NCBI GenBank assembly: GCA_009782405.1
Contig: WRJC01000078.1
Location: 1 to 12,594 of the forward strand
Direction of reading: 5' to 3'
DNA length: 12,594 nucleotides
From: Oscillospiraceae bacterium
GTDB taxonomy: Bacteria > Bacillota_A > Clostridia > Oscillospirales > WRJC01
Shown here: positions 6,175 through 12,594 of the stretch, piece by piece
Layout: each line of letters starts with the position of its first letter
Numbering within the stretch: position 1 is the stretch's first letter
Translations under genes and position numbers: made by a program
Notes under the pieces: model-generated
The model's input: only the letters and a program-made list of their open reading frames with translations
Told to the model about the DNA's origin: nothing
Database searches by the model: none

Positions 6175-6630
6175 ATGTTTTTTGAAAATTTGCCGCTCAT
6201 TTTGACCATCGTCGGCATTTTTTTGGCGGTCGTGCTGCCGGGCATAGGTTCGGCCAAGGGGGCTTCGGTGATAGGCAAGGCCACCTCGGCCCTGATTTCG
6301 GAGCAGCCCGAAAAATTCGGCCAGTCCTTGGTTCTGTACATGATGCACGCCTCCCAGGGGCTGTACGGTTTTATCGTGGGCTTTTTGATATTCATGAACC
6401 TGACCGACGAGCTCAGTTTGGCGCTCGCCGTAAGGAATCTGGGCGCGGGCGCCGTCATGGGCATAGCCGGGATTTTCACGGCGATACACCAATCCTCAAT
6501 CGCGGCGGCGGGGATACAGATACTCGCCAAAAAGCCCGAGCATTCGACCAAGGGTGTTTTGTATTCCGCGATGATCGAAACTTACGCCATTTTCGCCTTT
6601 GTCATTTCCGTTTTGATCATCTTGGTTTGA
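6175..6630 (+). CDS. ntpK: V-type ATPase rotor ring subunit K (c subunit), Na+-type ligand set
   Basis: Proteolipid of 151 residues with four membrane helices, a fused pair of helical hairpins as in other 16-kDa ring subunits. The repeated hairpin loops show as IGSAKGAS and IAAAGIQ. The ion-carrying glutamate is Glu135 in MIETYAIFAF in helix 4. Helix 2 carries Gln61 instead, so each protomer has one ion site, as in E. hirae NtpK. From memory of the E. hirae protein, its sodium ligands Leu61 (backbone), Thr64, Gln65, Gln110 and Glu139 correspond to Met57, Ser60, Gln61, Gln106 and Glu135 here, all at a constant offset of four. This predicts Na+ binding. The ATG at 6175 is chosen over TTG 6169 because AAAGGG (6159-6164) is ten bases from the ATG and only four from the TTG. 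Confidence 0.95.
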   Translation: MFFENLPLILTIVGIFLAVVLPGIGSAKGASVIGKATSALISEQPEKFGQSLVLYMMHASQGLYGFIVGFLIFMNLTDELSLALAVRNLGAGAVMGIAGIFTAIHQSSIAAAGIQILAKKPEHSTKGVLYSAMIETYAIFAFVISVLIILV

Positions 6631-6657
6631 AAAAGAAAAGAGGGTGAATGCGGTCTT

Positions 6658-7263
6658 ATGAAGGAAGGGATCCAGGCGATAATCCAAAAAATCAACGCGG
6701 ATGCCGAGCAGCACGCGAGCGCGCGGTATATGCAGATAAAAAACGAAATCGACGAAAACGCCGCGGAAGAGATAAGGATTTATTCGGATGAGCTCGCCAA
6801 ACGCCGCGAAATGCTGAAAAAACACGGCGAGCATGAGTACGCCCGCCAAATAGAGCGGATAAGCAGCCGCCTGAACCGCGAGGTGCTCACATATCAGCAC
6901 GGCCTGATAGACGAGATATTCGACATGGCGGCGGAAAAACTGAAGAATATCCCAAAAGAGGAGCTGCTGGGGATGTTCAAATCCGTAATCAAAGACCTGA
7001 AAGGTCGCTACCGATTGCATCCCGGCGAACTGTCAAAGGGCAAACTCGGCGAAAAAGACATAAAAAAAGCCATAGAGGAAAGCGGGAACGCGGACATAGA
7101 GGTCATTTCATCCGGCGAGGCCATACCCCATAAAAGCGGGTTTGTGCTAAGCGACGAGCGCCTCGAATACAACTGCCTGTTCGAAGACCTGATCCAGGAC
7201 AAAAAAAACGGACAGACGGCGCCGATCATGAAAGAGGTTTTTGGAAATGAGGCAGAGCGATAA
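6658..7263 (+). CDS. ntpE: V-type ATPase peripheral stalk subunit E
   Basis: Soluble protein of 201 residues, the usual length. The N-terminal half (about 1-105) is a long charged helix that pairs with the ntpF product to make the stalk. The C-terminal half (about 110-200) is the globular domain that binds the top of the A3B3 head; the phrase SGFVLSDERLEYNCLFEDLI is typical of the family. AGAGGGTG (6639-6646) precedes the ATG at 6658 by 11 bases. It lies 27 bases after ntpK and overlaps the predicted ntpC start by 17 bases. A run of eight A lies at 7201-7208 within the gene. Confidence 0.93.
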   Translation: MKEGIQAIIQKINADAEQHASARYMQIKNEIDENAAEEIRIYSDELAKRREMLKKHGEHEYARQIERISSRLNREVLTYQHGLIDEIFDMAAEKLKNIPKEELLGMFKSVIKDLKGRYRLHPGELSKGKLGEKDIKKAIEESGNADIEVISSGEAIPHKSGFVLSDERLEYNCLFEDLIQDKKNGQTAPIMKEVFGNEAER

Positions 7264-8263
7264 GAACATCTACCCTCACGCGAACACAATCGTCTGCATC
7301 GAGGACAGCAAGCTCCTAAAAAAATTTCAATACGATATTCTGTATAATGCGAAGGGGATTTCCGCCGCGCTCGACGAACTCAACGCCATCAACTATTTTC
7401 ACACATACAAAAACGCGGAGGCCCGCAACTGCGGCGCGATGCTCGACGAACTGACGGGGGACACTTTCGAGCTGCTCCGGGAAATCGCCCCGAATGATCC
7501 CGTTTTCCGCATTTTCGCCCTGTATTATGACATCCACAACATGAAGCTCGCCGTGAAGGAAAGATTTTTCGGCAAACGCTTCGACGATTTGGCGCTGCCC
7601 TACGGAAGCTATTCGCTCCCCACCATACGCTCCGCCACAGTCAAAAAATCGGACAATATATTGGACGACGGGATTTTGACCGCAGGCCTTTTTGAAGCGC
7701 TTGGCTCGGCGGATATGTACGGCATCGATTTCATACTCGACAAAACGTATTTCAAAACGCTGAAAAGCTTGGCCGGAAAATTCGGGATCCCCGAAATCGC
7801 GGAGTTTGTGACCGCCCGCATCGATCTGTACAACCTTTCGGCGTTTTTGCAATACCTGGCGGCGGGGGCCCCGAAAGGATATTTTGCGGCGGCTTTTTCC
7901 GAAGAGGGGAGCTTTGCGCCCGGCGAATGCCTGCGATATGCCGAAAACGCGGAACCCGACAAGCCCGAAGCGCTGGAAAAGCTGGTTTCGGAATTTCCGC
8001 TGTGGCAAAAATACGGGGCAGCTTTGGAAAAAACGGGGGAAAGGGAGCGGATATTTTATGAGTTTGACGTGCTCGGCGACAATTACCTGATCGAAAAGAC
8101 CAAAGCATGCAAACTCATGGCATTCGGAATCGAGCCGATATGCGCGTATTTCTACAACAAGTTCATGGAAATAAAGAACATCAGGATACTGCTCGCGGGA
8201 AAACAGCGCGGCTACAGCATCGGGGAAATAAAGAAAAGAATGAGGATACCGTATGAATTATGA
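7247..8263 (+). CDS. ntpC: V-type ATPase central stalk subunit C (subunit d)
   Basis: Soluble protein of 338 residues, close to the usual 330-350, that forms the funnel-shaped socket joining the central shaft (D and F subunits) to the membrane ring. It has no membrane segment. The family is recognised from length, position between ntpE and ntpG, and phrases such as DDGILTAGLFEALGSADMYG near the middle and the C-terminal NIRILLAGKQRGYSIGEIKK. The ATG at 7247 is preferred to TTG 7241 because AAAGAGG (7231-7237) is nine bases upstream of it and only three from the TTG. It overlaps ntpE by 17 bases and ntpG by 11, so translation of the three is probably coupled. Confidence 0.92.
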   Translation: MRQSDKNIYPHANTIVCIEDSKLLKKFQYDILYNAKGISAALDELNAINYFHTYKNAEARNCGAMLDELTGDTFELLREIAPNDPVFRIFALYYDIHNMKLAVKERFFGKRFDDLALPYGSYSLPTIRSATVKKSDNILDDGILTAGLFEALGSADMYGIDFILDKTYFKTLKSLAGKFGIPEIAEFVTARIDLYNLSAFLQYLAAGAPKGYFAAAFSEEGSFAPGECLRYAENAEPDKPEALEKLVSEFPLWQKYGAALEKTGERERIFYEFDVLGDNYLIEKTKACKLMAFGIEPICAYFYNKFMEIKNIRILLAGKQRGYSIGEIKKRMRIPYEL

Positions 8264-8564
8264 AATTTGCGTGATCGGGAGCGAAGCGCTTCTGTTCCCC
8301 TTCCTGCAATTCGGCTTCACGACCTACACGCCCCGCTCCGAGGGCGCGCTGCGCGAATATCTGCAGGAATTGATAGATAAAAATTACGGGATAATATATA
8401 TCGAGGATTCATTTTGCTTTATGGTCAAGGATATGCTCGACAAATACGGCGACAGCCTGACCCCGATCTTCGTGCCCATAGGCGGGGACGGGGAAGAGAC
8501 GAGCTATTCCGGCCAAATGACGAGGGAAATGATGGAAAAAGCGGTCGGGATGAATATCGTATAG
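8253..8564 (+). CDS. ntpG: V-type ATPase central stalk subunit F (E. hirae NtpG)
   Basis: Small soluble protein of 103 residues, the usual size. It binds subunit D in the rotor shaft and helps to activate ATP hydrolysis. Family marks are the N-terminal strand EICVIGSEALLFPFLQFGF, the middle NYGIIYIEDSFCFMV, and the C-terminal half PIFVPIGGDGEETSYSGQMT. Naming differs between systems: this is subunit F in general annotation but NtpG in E. hirae. GAGG (8242-8245) lies seven bases before the ATG. It overlaps ntpC by 11 bases and precedes ntpA by 12 bases. Confidence 0.92.
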   Translation: MNYEICVIGSEALLFPFLQFGFTTYTPRSEGALREYLQELIDKNYGIIYIEDSFCFMVKDMLDKYGDSLTPIFVPIGGDGEETSYSGQMTREMMEKAVGMNIV

Positions 8565-8576
8565 GGTGGTAAAAAT

Positions 8577-10391
8577 ATGGCGCAAAGCATACACATCGGA
8601 AAGATACAAAGCGTCGCGGGCCCGCTGGTGACCGCCGACAATATGCGCGGCGCGGGCATTTTGGACGTGTGCCGCGTGGGCAAACACAACCTGATCGGCG
8701 AAATAATCGAGATCACCGGCGATATCGCGTCCGTCCAGGTTTATGAGGAAACTGCGGGGCTATCTTACGGGGATCCGCTAATCAGCCTCGGCGAGCCGCT
8801 CTCGGTGGAGCTCGGGCCGGGGCTGCTGGCGCAGATGTTCGACGGGATACAGCGCCCGCTCGACGTCTATCTGAAAGTTTCGGGGAGCGATTTTTTGAAA
8901 AAAGGCATAGAGCTCCCCGCGCTCAGCCGCGAAAAAATCTGGCATTTTACGCCGGCCGCCAAAGCCGGTGAGTCCGTCTCTTCGGGCGACGTTTTGGGGT
9001 CTGTGGCCGAAACTGCCGGCATTTTGCACAAAATAATGGTCCCCCACAAATTAAAAGGCAAGATCCTGAAAATCGAGGAAGGGGACTATACGATCGAGGA
9101 CGGCATCTGCGAAATCGAGGACAACGAAAACACAATCCACAAAATCGGCATGATGCAGAAGTGGCCCGTCCGCGAGCCGCGGCCCATATGGGAAAAACTC
9201 GGCCCGAGCGAGCCGTTGGTCACGGGGCAGCGGGTGATCGACACCTTTTTTCCCGTGATGAAAGGCGGGACCGCCGCGATCCCCGGGCCTTTCGGCGCCG
9301 GCAAAACGGTGACCCAGCACCAGATCGCAAAATGGTCGGACGTGGATATAGTGGTGTATATAGGCTGCGGGGAACGCGGCAACGAGATGACCGACGTCAT
9401 CAACGAATTTGCGGCGCTCGTCGATCCGAAGAGCGGCAGGCCCCTCATGGAGCGCACGATATTGATCGCGAACACCTCGAATATGCCGGTCGCGGCGAGG
9501 GAGGCCTCGATATATACGGGAATAACGATAGCCGAGTATTACCGCGACATGGGCTACGACGTGGCGATCATGGCGGATTCGACCTCGCGCTGGGCCGAGG
9601 CGCTCCGCGAGATGTCCGGAAGGCTGGAGGAAATGCCCGGGGATGAGGGATACCCCGCCTATTTGGGCAGCAGGCTCAGCAATTATTACGAGCGCGCCGG
9701 AAAGGTGGTCGCCATGGGGCGGCCCCACGGGCGCGAGGGCAGCGTGACGGCAATAAGCGCGGTTTCGCCGCCCGGCGGGGATTTTTCGGAGCCCGTGACC
9801 CAGAACACGCTCAGAGTGGTCAAAACTTTCTGGGGATTGGACGCCACATTGGCCAGGCAGAGGCATTTCCCCTCGATCGACTGGATGAGCTCATACAGCC
9901 TTTACGCCGACGCGGCCCACCTGTATTACGACCGGTTCGTAGACGAGGGCATACCGGCGGTCATAGCCGCGGCCTTGGGGCTGCTTCGCGAAGAGAGCCG
10001 GCTGATGGAAATCGTCAAGCTCGTGGGTTTCGATTCGATATCCGACGCCGACAAGCTCAAGCTCGAAATCGCGAAATCGATCCGGGAGGACTATCTGCAG
10101 CAAAACGCCTTCAATGCGGTCGACGCCCACTCGTCGCAAAAAAAACAGTTCGCCATCCTTCGGCTGATCGTCGGTTTTTACAGGCGTTCGTCCGAATTGA
10201 TCGAAGGGGGAATCATCGGTTTTTCGGATTATTACCTGCAGACAAAACCGCTTAGGGAAAAGGTGGCGCGATTGAAGTTCGTTTTGGAAAGCCAGATCGA
10301 GGCGGTCGATTCCGCCGACCGGGAAATCGTGAAACTGTTGGAGGCAATAAAATTTGGGCTCGATTCCAAGGACGGGGAGGCCGAAAGGTAA
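8577..10391 (+). CDS. ntpA: V-type ATPase catalytic subunit A
   Basis: Catalytic ATP-hydrolysing subunit of the A3B3 head, 604 residues, slightly longer than the common 585-595. Domains in order: N-terminal barrel (about 1-75), the A-specific bulge region (about 115-185), the nucleotide-binding domain (about 215-440) and the C-terminal helical domain. The Walker A loop is GPFGAGKT at 237-244 with Lys243. [11 protein letters not shown] holds the catalytic Glu266. The Walker B strand lies in [18 protein letters not shown], and [20 protein letters not shown] is the family signature. AGGGTGGT (8563-8570) precedes the ATG by six to seven bases. It follows ntpG after 12 bases and is followed by ntpB after 7 bases, so A and B are produced together in the equal amounts the head needs. 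All catalytic residues that I can check are present. Confidence 0.98.
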   Translation: MAQSIHIGKIQSVAGPLVTADNMRGAGILDVCRVGKHNLIGEIIEITGDIASVQVYEETAGLSYGDPLISLGEPLSVELGPGLLAQMFDGIQRPLDVYLKVSGSDFLKKGIELPALSREKIWHFTPAAKAGESVSSGDVLGSVAETAGILHKIMVPHKLKGKILKIEEGDYTIEDGICEIEDNENTIHKIGMMQKWPVREPRPIWEKLGPSEPLVTGQRVIDTFFPVMKGGTAAIPGPFGAGKTVTQHQIAKWSDVDIVVYIGCGERGNEMTDVINEFAALVDPKSGRPLMERTILIANTSNMPVAAREASIYTGITIAEYYRDMGYDVAIMADSTSRWAEALREMSGRLEEMPGDEGYPAYLGSRLSNYYERAGKVVAMGRPHGREGSVTAISAVSPPGGDFSEPVTQNTLRVVKTFWGLDATLARQRHFPSIDWMSSYSLYADAAHLYYDRFVDEGIPAVIAAALGLLREESRLMEIVKLVGFDSISDADKLKLEIAKSIREDYLQQNAFNAVDAHSSQKKQFAILRLIVGFYRRSSELIEGGIIGFSDYYLQTKPLREKVARLKFVLESQIEAVDSADREIVKLLEAIKFGLDSKDGEAER

Positions 10392-10398
10392 AAAAAAT

Positions 10399-11769
10399 AT
10401 GATCAAATCATTCACAAATATTTCGAAGGCGGTCGGCCCGCTGCTCGAAGTGGTGAAAGTCGAAGGGGCGTCATACGGCGAGCTTGTCGAAATCATGACG
10501 GCAAACGGCGAGGCGAGGCGCGGGCAGGTGATCGAGATACACGAGGACACGGCGCTGATAGAAATATTCAAGGGAACTTCGGGCATAAAGCCGAAAGACT
10601 CGAAGGTCAGGTTTATGGGCAGGCCTTTCTCGCTCGACGTTTCGGAAGCCATGATAGGCAGGATATTTGACGGGCTCGGGCGCCCGATAGACGACGACGC
10701 CCCGATCATACCGGAAAAGCAATTGGACATAAACGGCGAGGCGATAAATCCCGTGGCGAGGGATTACCCGAACGAATTTATCCAAACCGGGATTTCTTCG
10801 ATAGACCTGCTGAACACGCTTGTCAGGGGCCAGAAGCTGCCGATATTTTCCGAGGCCGGGCTGCCGCACAAGGAGCTCGCGGTGCAGATAGCGCGCCAGG
10901 CGAAAGTGTTGGGCGGCGGCGAGCGTTTCGCGGTGGTTTTCGCGGCGATCGGGATAACGTTCGAGGAAGCGGATTTTTTCATCAGGGATTTTCGGTCTGC
11001 GGGCGCGCTCGAGCATTCCGTGCTGTTTTTGAATCTGGCGAGCGATCCCGCGCCGGAAAGGATCGTGACGCCGAAAATAGCGCTCACCGCCGCCGAATTT
11101 CTGGCTTTCGAAAAAGATATGCACGTGCTTGTCATAATGAACGACATGACGACCTACTGCGAGGCGCTGCGCGAGATATCGGCGGCCCGGCGCGAGATCC
11201 CGGGGAGAAGGGGCTACCCCGGATATCTGTACACGAACCTCTCGCTGATCTATGAGCGCGCGGGCAGGATATTAGGCAAAAAGGGCTCGATCACCCAAAT
11301 CCCGATCCTCACCATGCCCGAAGGGGACATCACCCATCCCATCCCCGACCTGACGGGATATATCACGGAGGGACAGCTCATTTTGTCCCGTGAACTCCAC
11401 GACAAGCAAATCTATCCGCCGATCGAGGCTTTGATTTCGCTTTCAAGGCTCAAAGAAAAAGGGATAGGGAAAGACAAGACGAGGGAAGACCACTCCGGGG
11501 TGATGAACCAGGTGTTTTCGGCGTACGCGCAGGGGATGAACGCCAGGGAACTCGCGGCGATTTTAGGCGACAACGCGCTCTCGGAGCTGGACAGGGACTA
11601 CGCGCGGTTCGCCGAGGCGTTCGAGCAGCAGTTTTTAAAACAGGATTTTTTCGACAACCGCTCGATAGAAGACAGCCTGAGGCTCGCGTGGTATCTGCTG
11701 GCCATGCTGCCGCCCGGCGAGCTCAAAAGGATCGGCGATGAGCATATCGAAAAGTATCTGCCGCGATGA
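10399..11769 (+). CDS. ntpB: V-type ATPase non-catalytic subunit B
   Basis: Regulatory head subunit of 456 residues, the usual length. It alternates with subunit A in the hexamer. As expected for B, the P-loop is absent: the equivalent place reads [20 protein letters not shown]. The arginine finger that completes the catalytic site of the neighbouring A subunit is Arg350 in [10 protein letters not shown], the same number as in E. hirae NtpB from memory. Other marks are [17 protein letters not shown] and [21 protein letters not shown]. The frame is open further upstream to a TTG at 10354, inside ntpA, but that extension ([14 protein letters not shown]) is unlike the family. The ATG at 10399 has AAAGG (10384-10388) ten bases before it and gives the typical start. 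Confidence 0.98.
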   Translation: MIKSFTNISKAVGPLLEVVKVEGASYGELVEIMTANGEARRGQVIEIHEDTALIEIFKGTSGIKPKDSKVRFMGRPFSLDVSEAMIGRIFDGLGRPIDDDAPIIPEKQLDINGEAINPVARDYPNEFIQTGISSIDLLNTLVRGQKLPIFSEAGLPHKELAVQIARQAKVLGGGERFAVVFAAIGITFEEADFFIRDFRSAGALEHSVLFLNLASDPAPERIVTPKIALTAAEFLAFEKDMHVLVIMNDMTTYCEALREISAARREIPGRRGYPGYLYTNLSLIYERAGRILGKKGSITQIPILTMPEGDITHPIPDLTGYITEGQLILSRELHDKQIYPPIEALISLSRLKEKGIGKDKTREDHSGVMNQVFSAYAQGMNARELAAILGDNALSELDRDYARFAEAFEQQFLKQDFFDNRSIEDSLRLAWYLLAMLPPGELKRIGDEHIEKYLPR

Positions 11770-11798
11770 ACGCGGCAAAACGGGGAGGATGATCAAAA

Positions 11799-12425
11799 AT
11801 GAACGTCACGCCGACCAGAATGGAGCTTTCAAAGTTCAAGAAACGGCTGAAAACATCGAAAGAGGCGCACAAACTGTTAAAAGACAAACAGGACGAGCTG
11901 ATGAGAAGGTTCATCGCGCTGACAAAAGAGACGAACGCCTTGCGCAGCCAGGTCAATCTGGCGATAAAAATATATTCGTCGCAGGCGGGGCTTTCCGTGG
12001 CGGGGTTCCCCTACAAGATGGTGGAAAATTTGTTTTTGGTGAAAGAGATTTTGATTTCGGCGGATATCGGCAAAAAAAACTGGATGGGGGTTTCGGTGGC
12101 GGACATAAGCTATGAAATCAAACAGCCCAAACCGTCCAGCGCGCTGGTGTCAAGCCCGCTGCTTTCAAAAACGGAGCACGACATACGCGCCCTGCTGCCG
12201 ACGCTTTTAAAATTGACCGTCACGGAAAAAAACTGCCGGATCCTGGCGAAAGAGATCGAGACGCTGAGGCGCAGGGTCAACGCGCTCGAGCATATGATCA
12301 TCCCGGATTTGGCAAAGAACATACAGGTCATAAAAATGAAGCTCGGCGACGGCGAGCGGGACACGATAACGAGGCTCATAAAAGTCAAGAGGGTGAAATC
12401 GAAAAAATTTTTGCCAAACCCTTGA
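11799..12425 (+). CDS. ntpD: V-type ATPase central shaft subunit D
   Basis: Rotor shaft subunit of 208 residues, the usual length, forming the long antiparallel coiled coil that turns inside the A3B3 head. The N-terminal helix shows the family start NVTPTRMELSKFKKRLK with KDKQDELMRRF. The C-terminal helix holds the signature EIETLRRRVNALEHMIIP. A basic tail ends the protein. GGGGAGG (11782-11788) lies ten bases before the ATG. It is the last gene of the operon; ntpH and ntpJ, which follow in E. hirae, are absent here. The stop codon TGA (12423-12425) lies inside the -35 box of the next promoter. I see no terminator directly after it, so some transcripts may run into the tRNA gene. Confidence 0.97.
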   Translation: MNVTPTRMELSKFKKRLKTSKEAHKLLKDKQDELMRRFIALTKETNALRSQVNLAIKIYSSQAGLSVAGFPYKMVENLFLVKEILISADIGKKNWMGVSVADISYEIKQPKPSSALVSSPLLSKTEHDIRALLPTLLKLTVTEKNCRILAKEIETLRRRVNALEHMIIPDLAKNIQVIKMKLGDGERDTITRLIKVKRVKSKKFLPNP

Positions 12426-12450
12426 CATTTTGTTTTGGGTGTGCTACAAT
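12422..12450 (+). promoter_or_regulatory. Strong promoter of the tRNA-Ser gene
   Basis: A perfect -35 TTGACA (12422-12427), a 17-base spacer and a near-perfect -10 TACAAT (12445-12450), 25 bases before the mature tRNA. Transcription would begin near 12457, leaving a leader of about 19 bases to be removed by RNase P. The -35 box contains the ntpD stop codon. Confidence 0.88.
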
Positions 12451-12475
12451 ATTTGTTGTTCACCAAAAGAGGCGC

Positions 12476-12565
12476 GGAGAAGTACTCAAGTGGTGAAGAG
12501 GTTCCTCTGCTAAGGGAATAGGGCGGGTGACCGTCGCGAGGGTTCAAATCCCTCCTTCTCCGCCA
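12476..12565 (+). tRNA. tRNA-Ser, anticodon GCU
   Basis: A 90-base class II tRNA with an encoded CCA end. Acceptor arms GGAGAAG (12476-12482) and CTTCTCC (12555-12561) pair perfectly; G12562 is the discriminator and CCA is 12563-12565. The D stem is CTC/GAG. The anticodon stem TTCCT/GGGAA encloses the loop with anticodon GCT (12509-12511), which reads AGC and AGU. The long variable arm (12519-12537) is typical of serine tRNA. The T arm is GAGGG-TTCAAAT-CCCTC. Confidence 0.97.
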
Positions 12566-12572
12566 GTTCACT

Positions 12573-12594
12573 AAGACCCGAATTAGGGTTTTGG
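12573..12594 (+). terminator. Possible terminator hairpin after tRNA-Ser, cut by the window end
   Basis: AAGACCC (12573-12579) and GGGTTTT (12586-12592) can pair over seven positions (one G-U) around GAATTA. The right arm ends in four T and the window stops two bases later, so whether a T-run follows cannot be seen. Confidence 0.35.

Noticed and set aside
10354..10398. A 15-codon upstream extension of subunit B from TTG 10354
   Set aside because: It lies inside ntpA, lacks its own binding site, and adds residues not seen in the family; ATG 10399 gives the typical start.
7316..11124. Other long minus-strand frames opposite ntpC, ntpA and ntpB (7316-8008, 9051-9866, 10471-11124)
   Set aside because: All three are in codon register with the sense gene, the same codon-bias effect, and their translations look like shadow peptides.
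12426..12475. Intrinsic terminator for the V-ATPase operon
   Set aside because: I looked for a GC stem followed by T here and found only promoter elements.
12110..12571. A 153-codon minus-strand frame starting across the tRNA, with RRRDLNPRDGHPPYS near its start
   Set aside because: Its beginning is the antisense of tRNA-Ser, a well-known source of false proteins, and the rest is antisense to ntpD.

Overview
The window looks like chromosomal DNA of an anaerobic Gram-positive bacterium of the Clostridia type. The reasons are the gene order of the V-type ATPase operon, which matches the Enterococcus hirae/Clostridia ntpF-I-K-E-C-G-A-B-D order, strong AGGAGG-type ribosome binding sites, a lipoprotein-anchored sugar-type binding protein, and a two-domain AraC/GyrI-like regulator of a kind common in Firmicutes. 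I cannot name a genus. There are no phage, transposase or CRISPR signatures.

Layout: 1-379 holds no gene I believe in, but it has two RNA-like hairpins (148-172 and 209-259) and a promoter. 380-1279 (+) is an AraC-family regulator with a fused GyrI-like effector domain. It converges on a class II ketose-bisphosphate aldolase (1327-2181, -) across a shared bidirectional terminator (1297-1322). The aldolase diverges from a lipoprotein solute-binding protein (2320-3843, +) across a 138-bp AT-rich control region with a strong minus-strand promoter and an inverted repeat.

Only 22 nt after the binding protein begins a complete nine-gene V-type ATPase operon (3866-12425, +): peripheral stalk (ntpF, ntpE), membrane subunits (ntpI, ntpK), central stalk (ntpC, ntpG, ntpD) and the A3B3 head (ntpA, ntpB). 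Most junctions overlap or are very short, so the operon is surely transcribed as a unit. The rotor ring subunit NtpK carries the residues that bind sodium in E. hirae NtpK, so the enzyme is predicted to couple ATP to Na+ rather than H+. A tRNA-Ser(GCU) gene (12476-12565) follows with its own near-consensus promoter, whose -35 box contains the ntpD stop codon.

Most of this window is ordinary, well-understood biology. The items most worth a second look are an ideal internal Shine-Dalgarno and ATG exactly at the domain border of the AraC regulator (possible stand-alone effector domain), the unexplained hairpin at 209-259 whose mismatches favour plus-strand RNA, the Na+ ligand set in NtpK, the direct abutment of the binding-protein gene and the ATPase operon, and a predicted CTG start for ntpF. 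I did not find a convincing undescribed multi-gene system.
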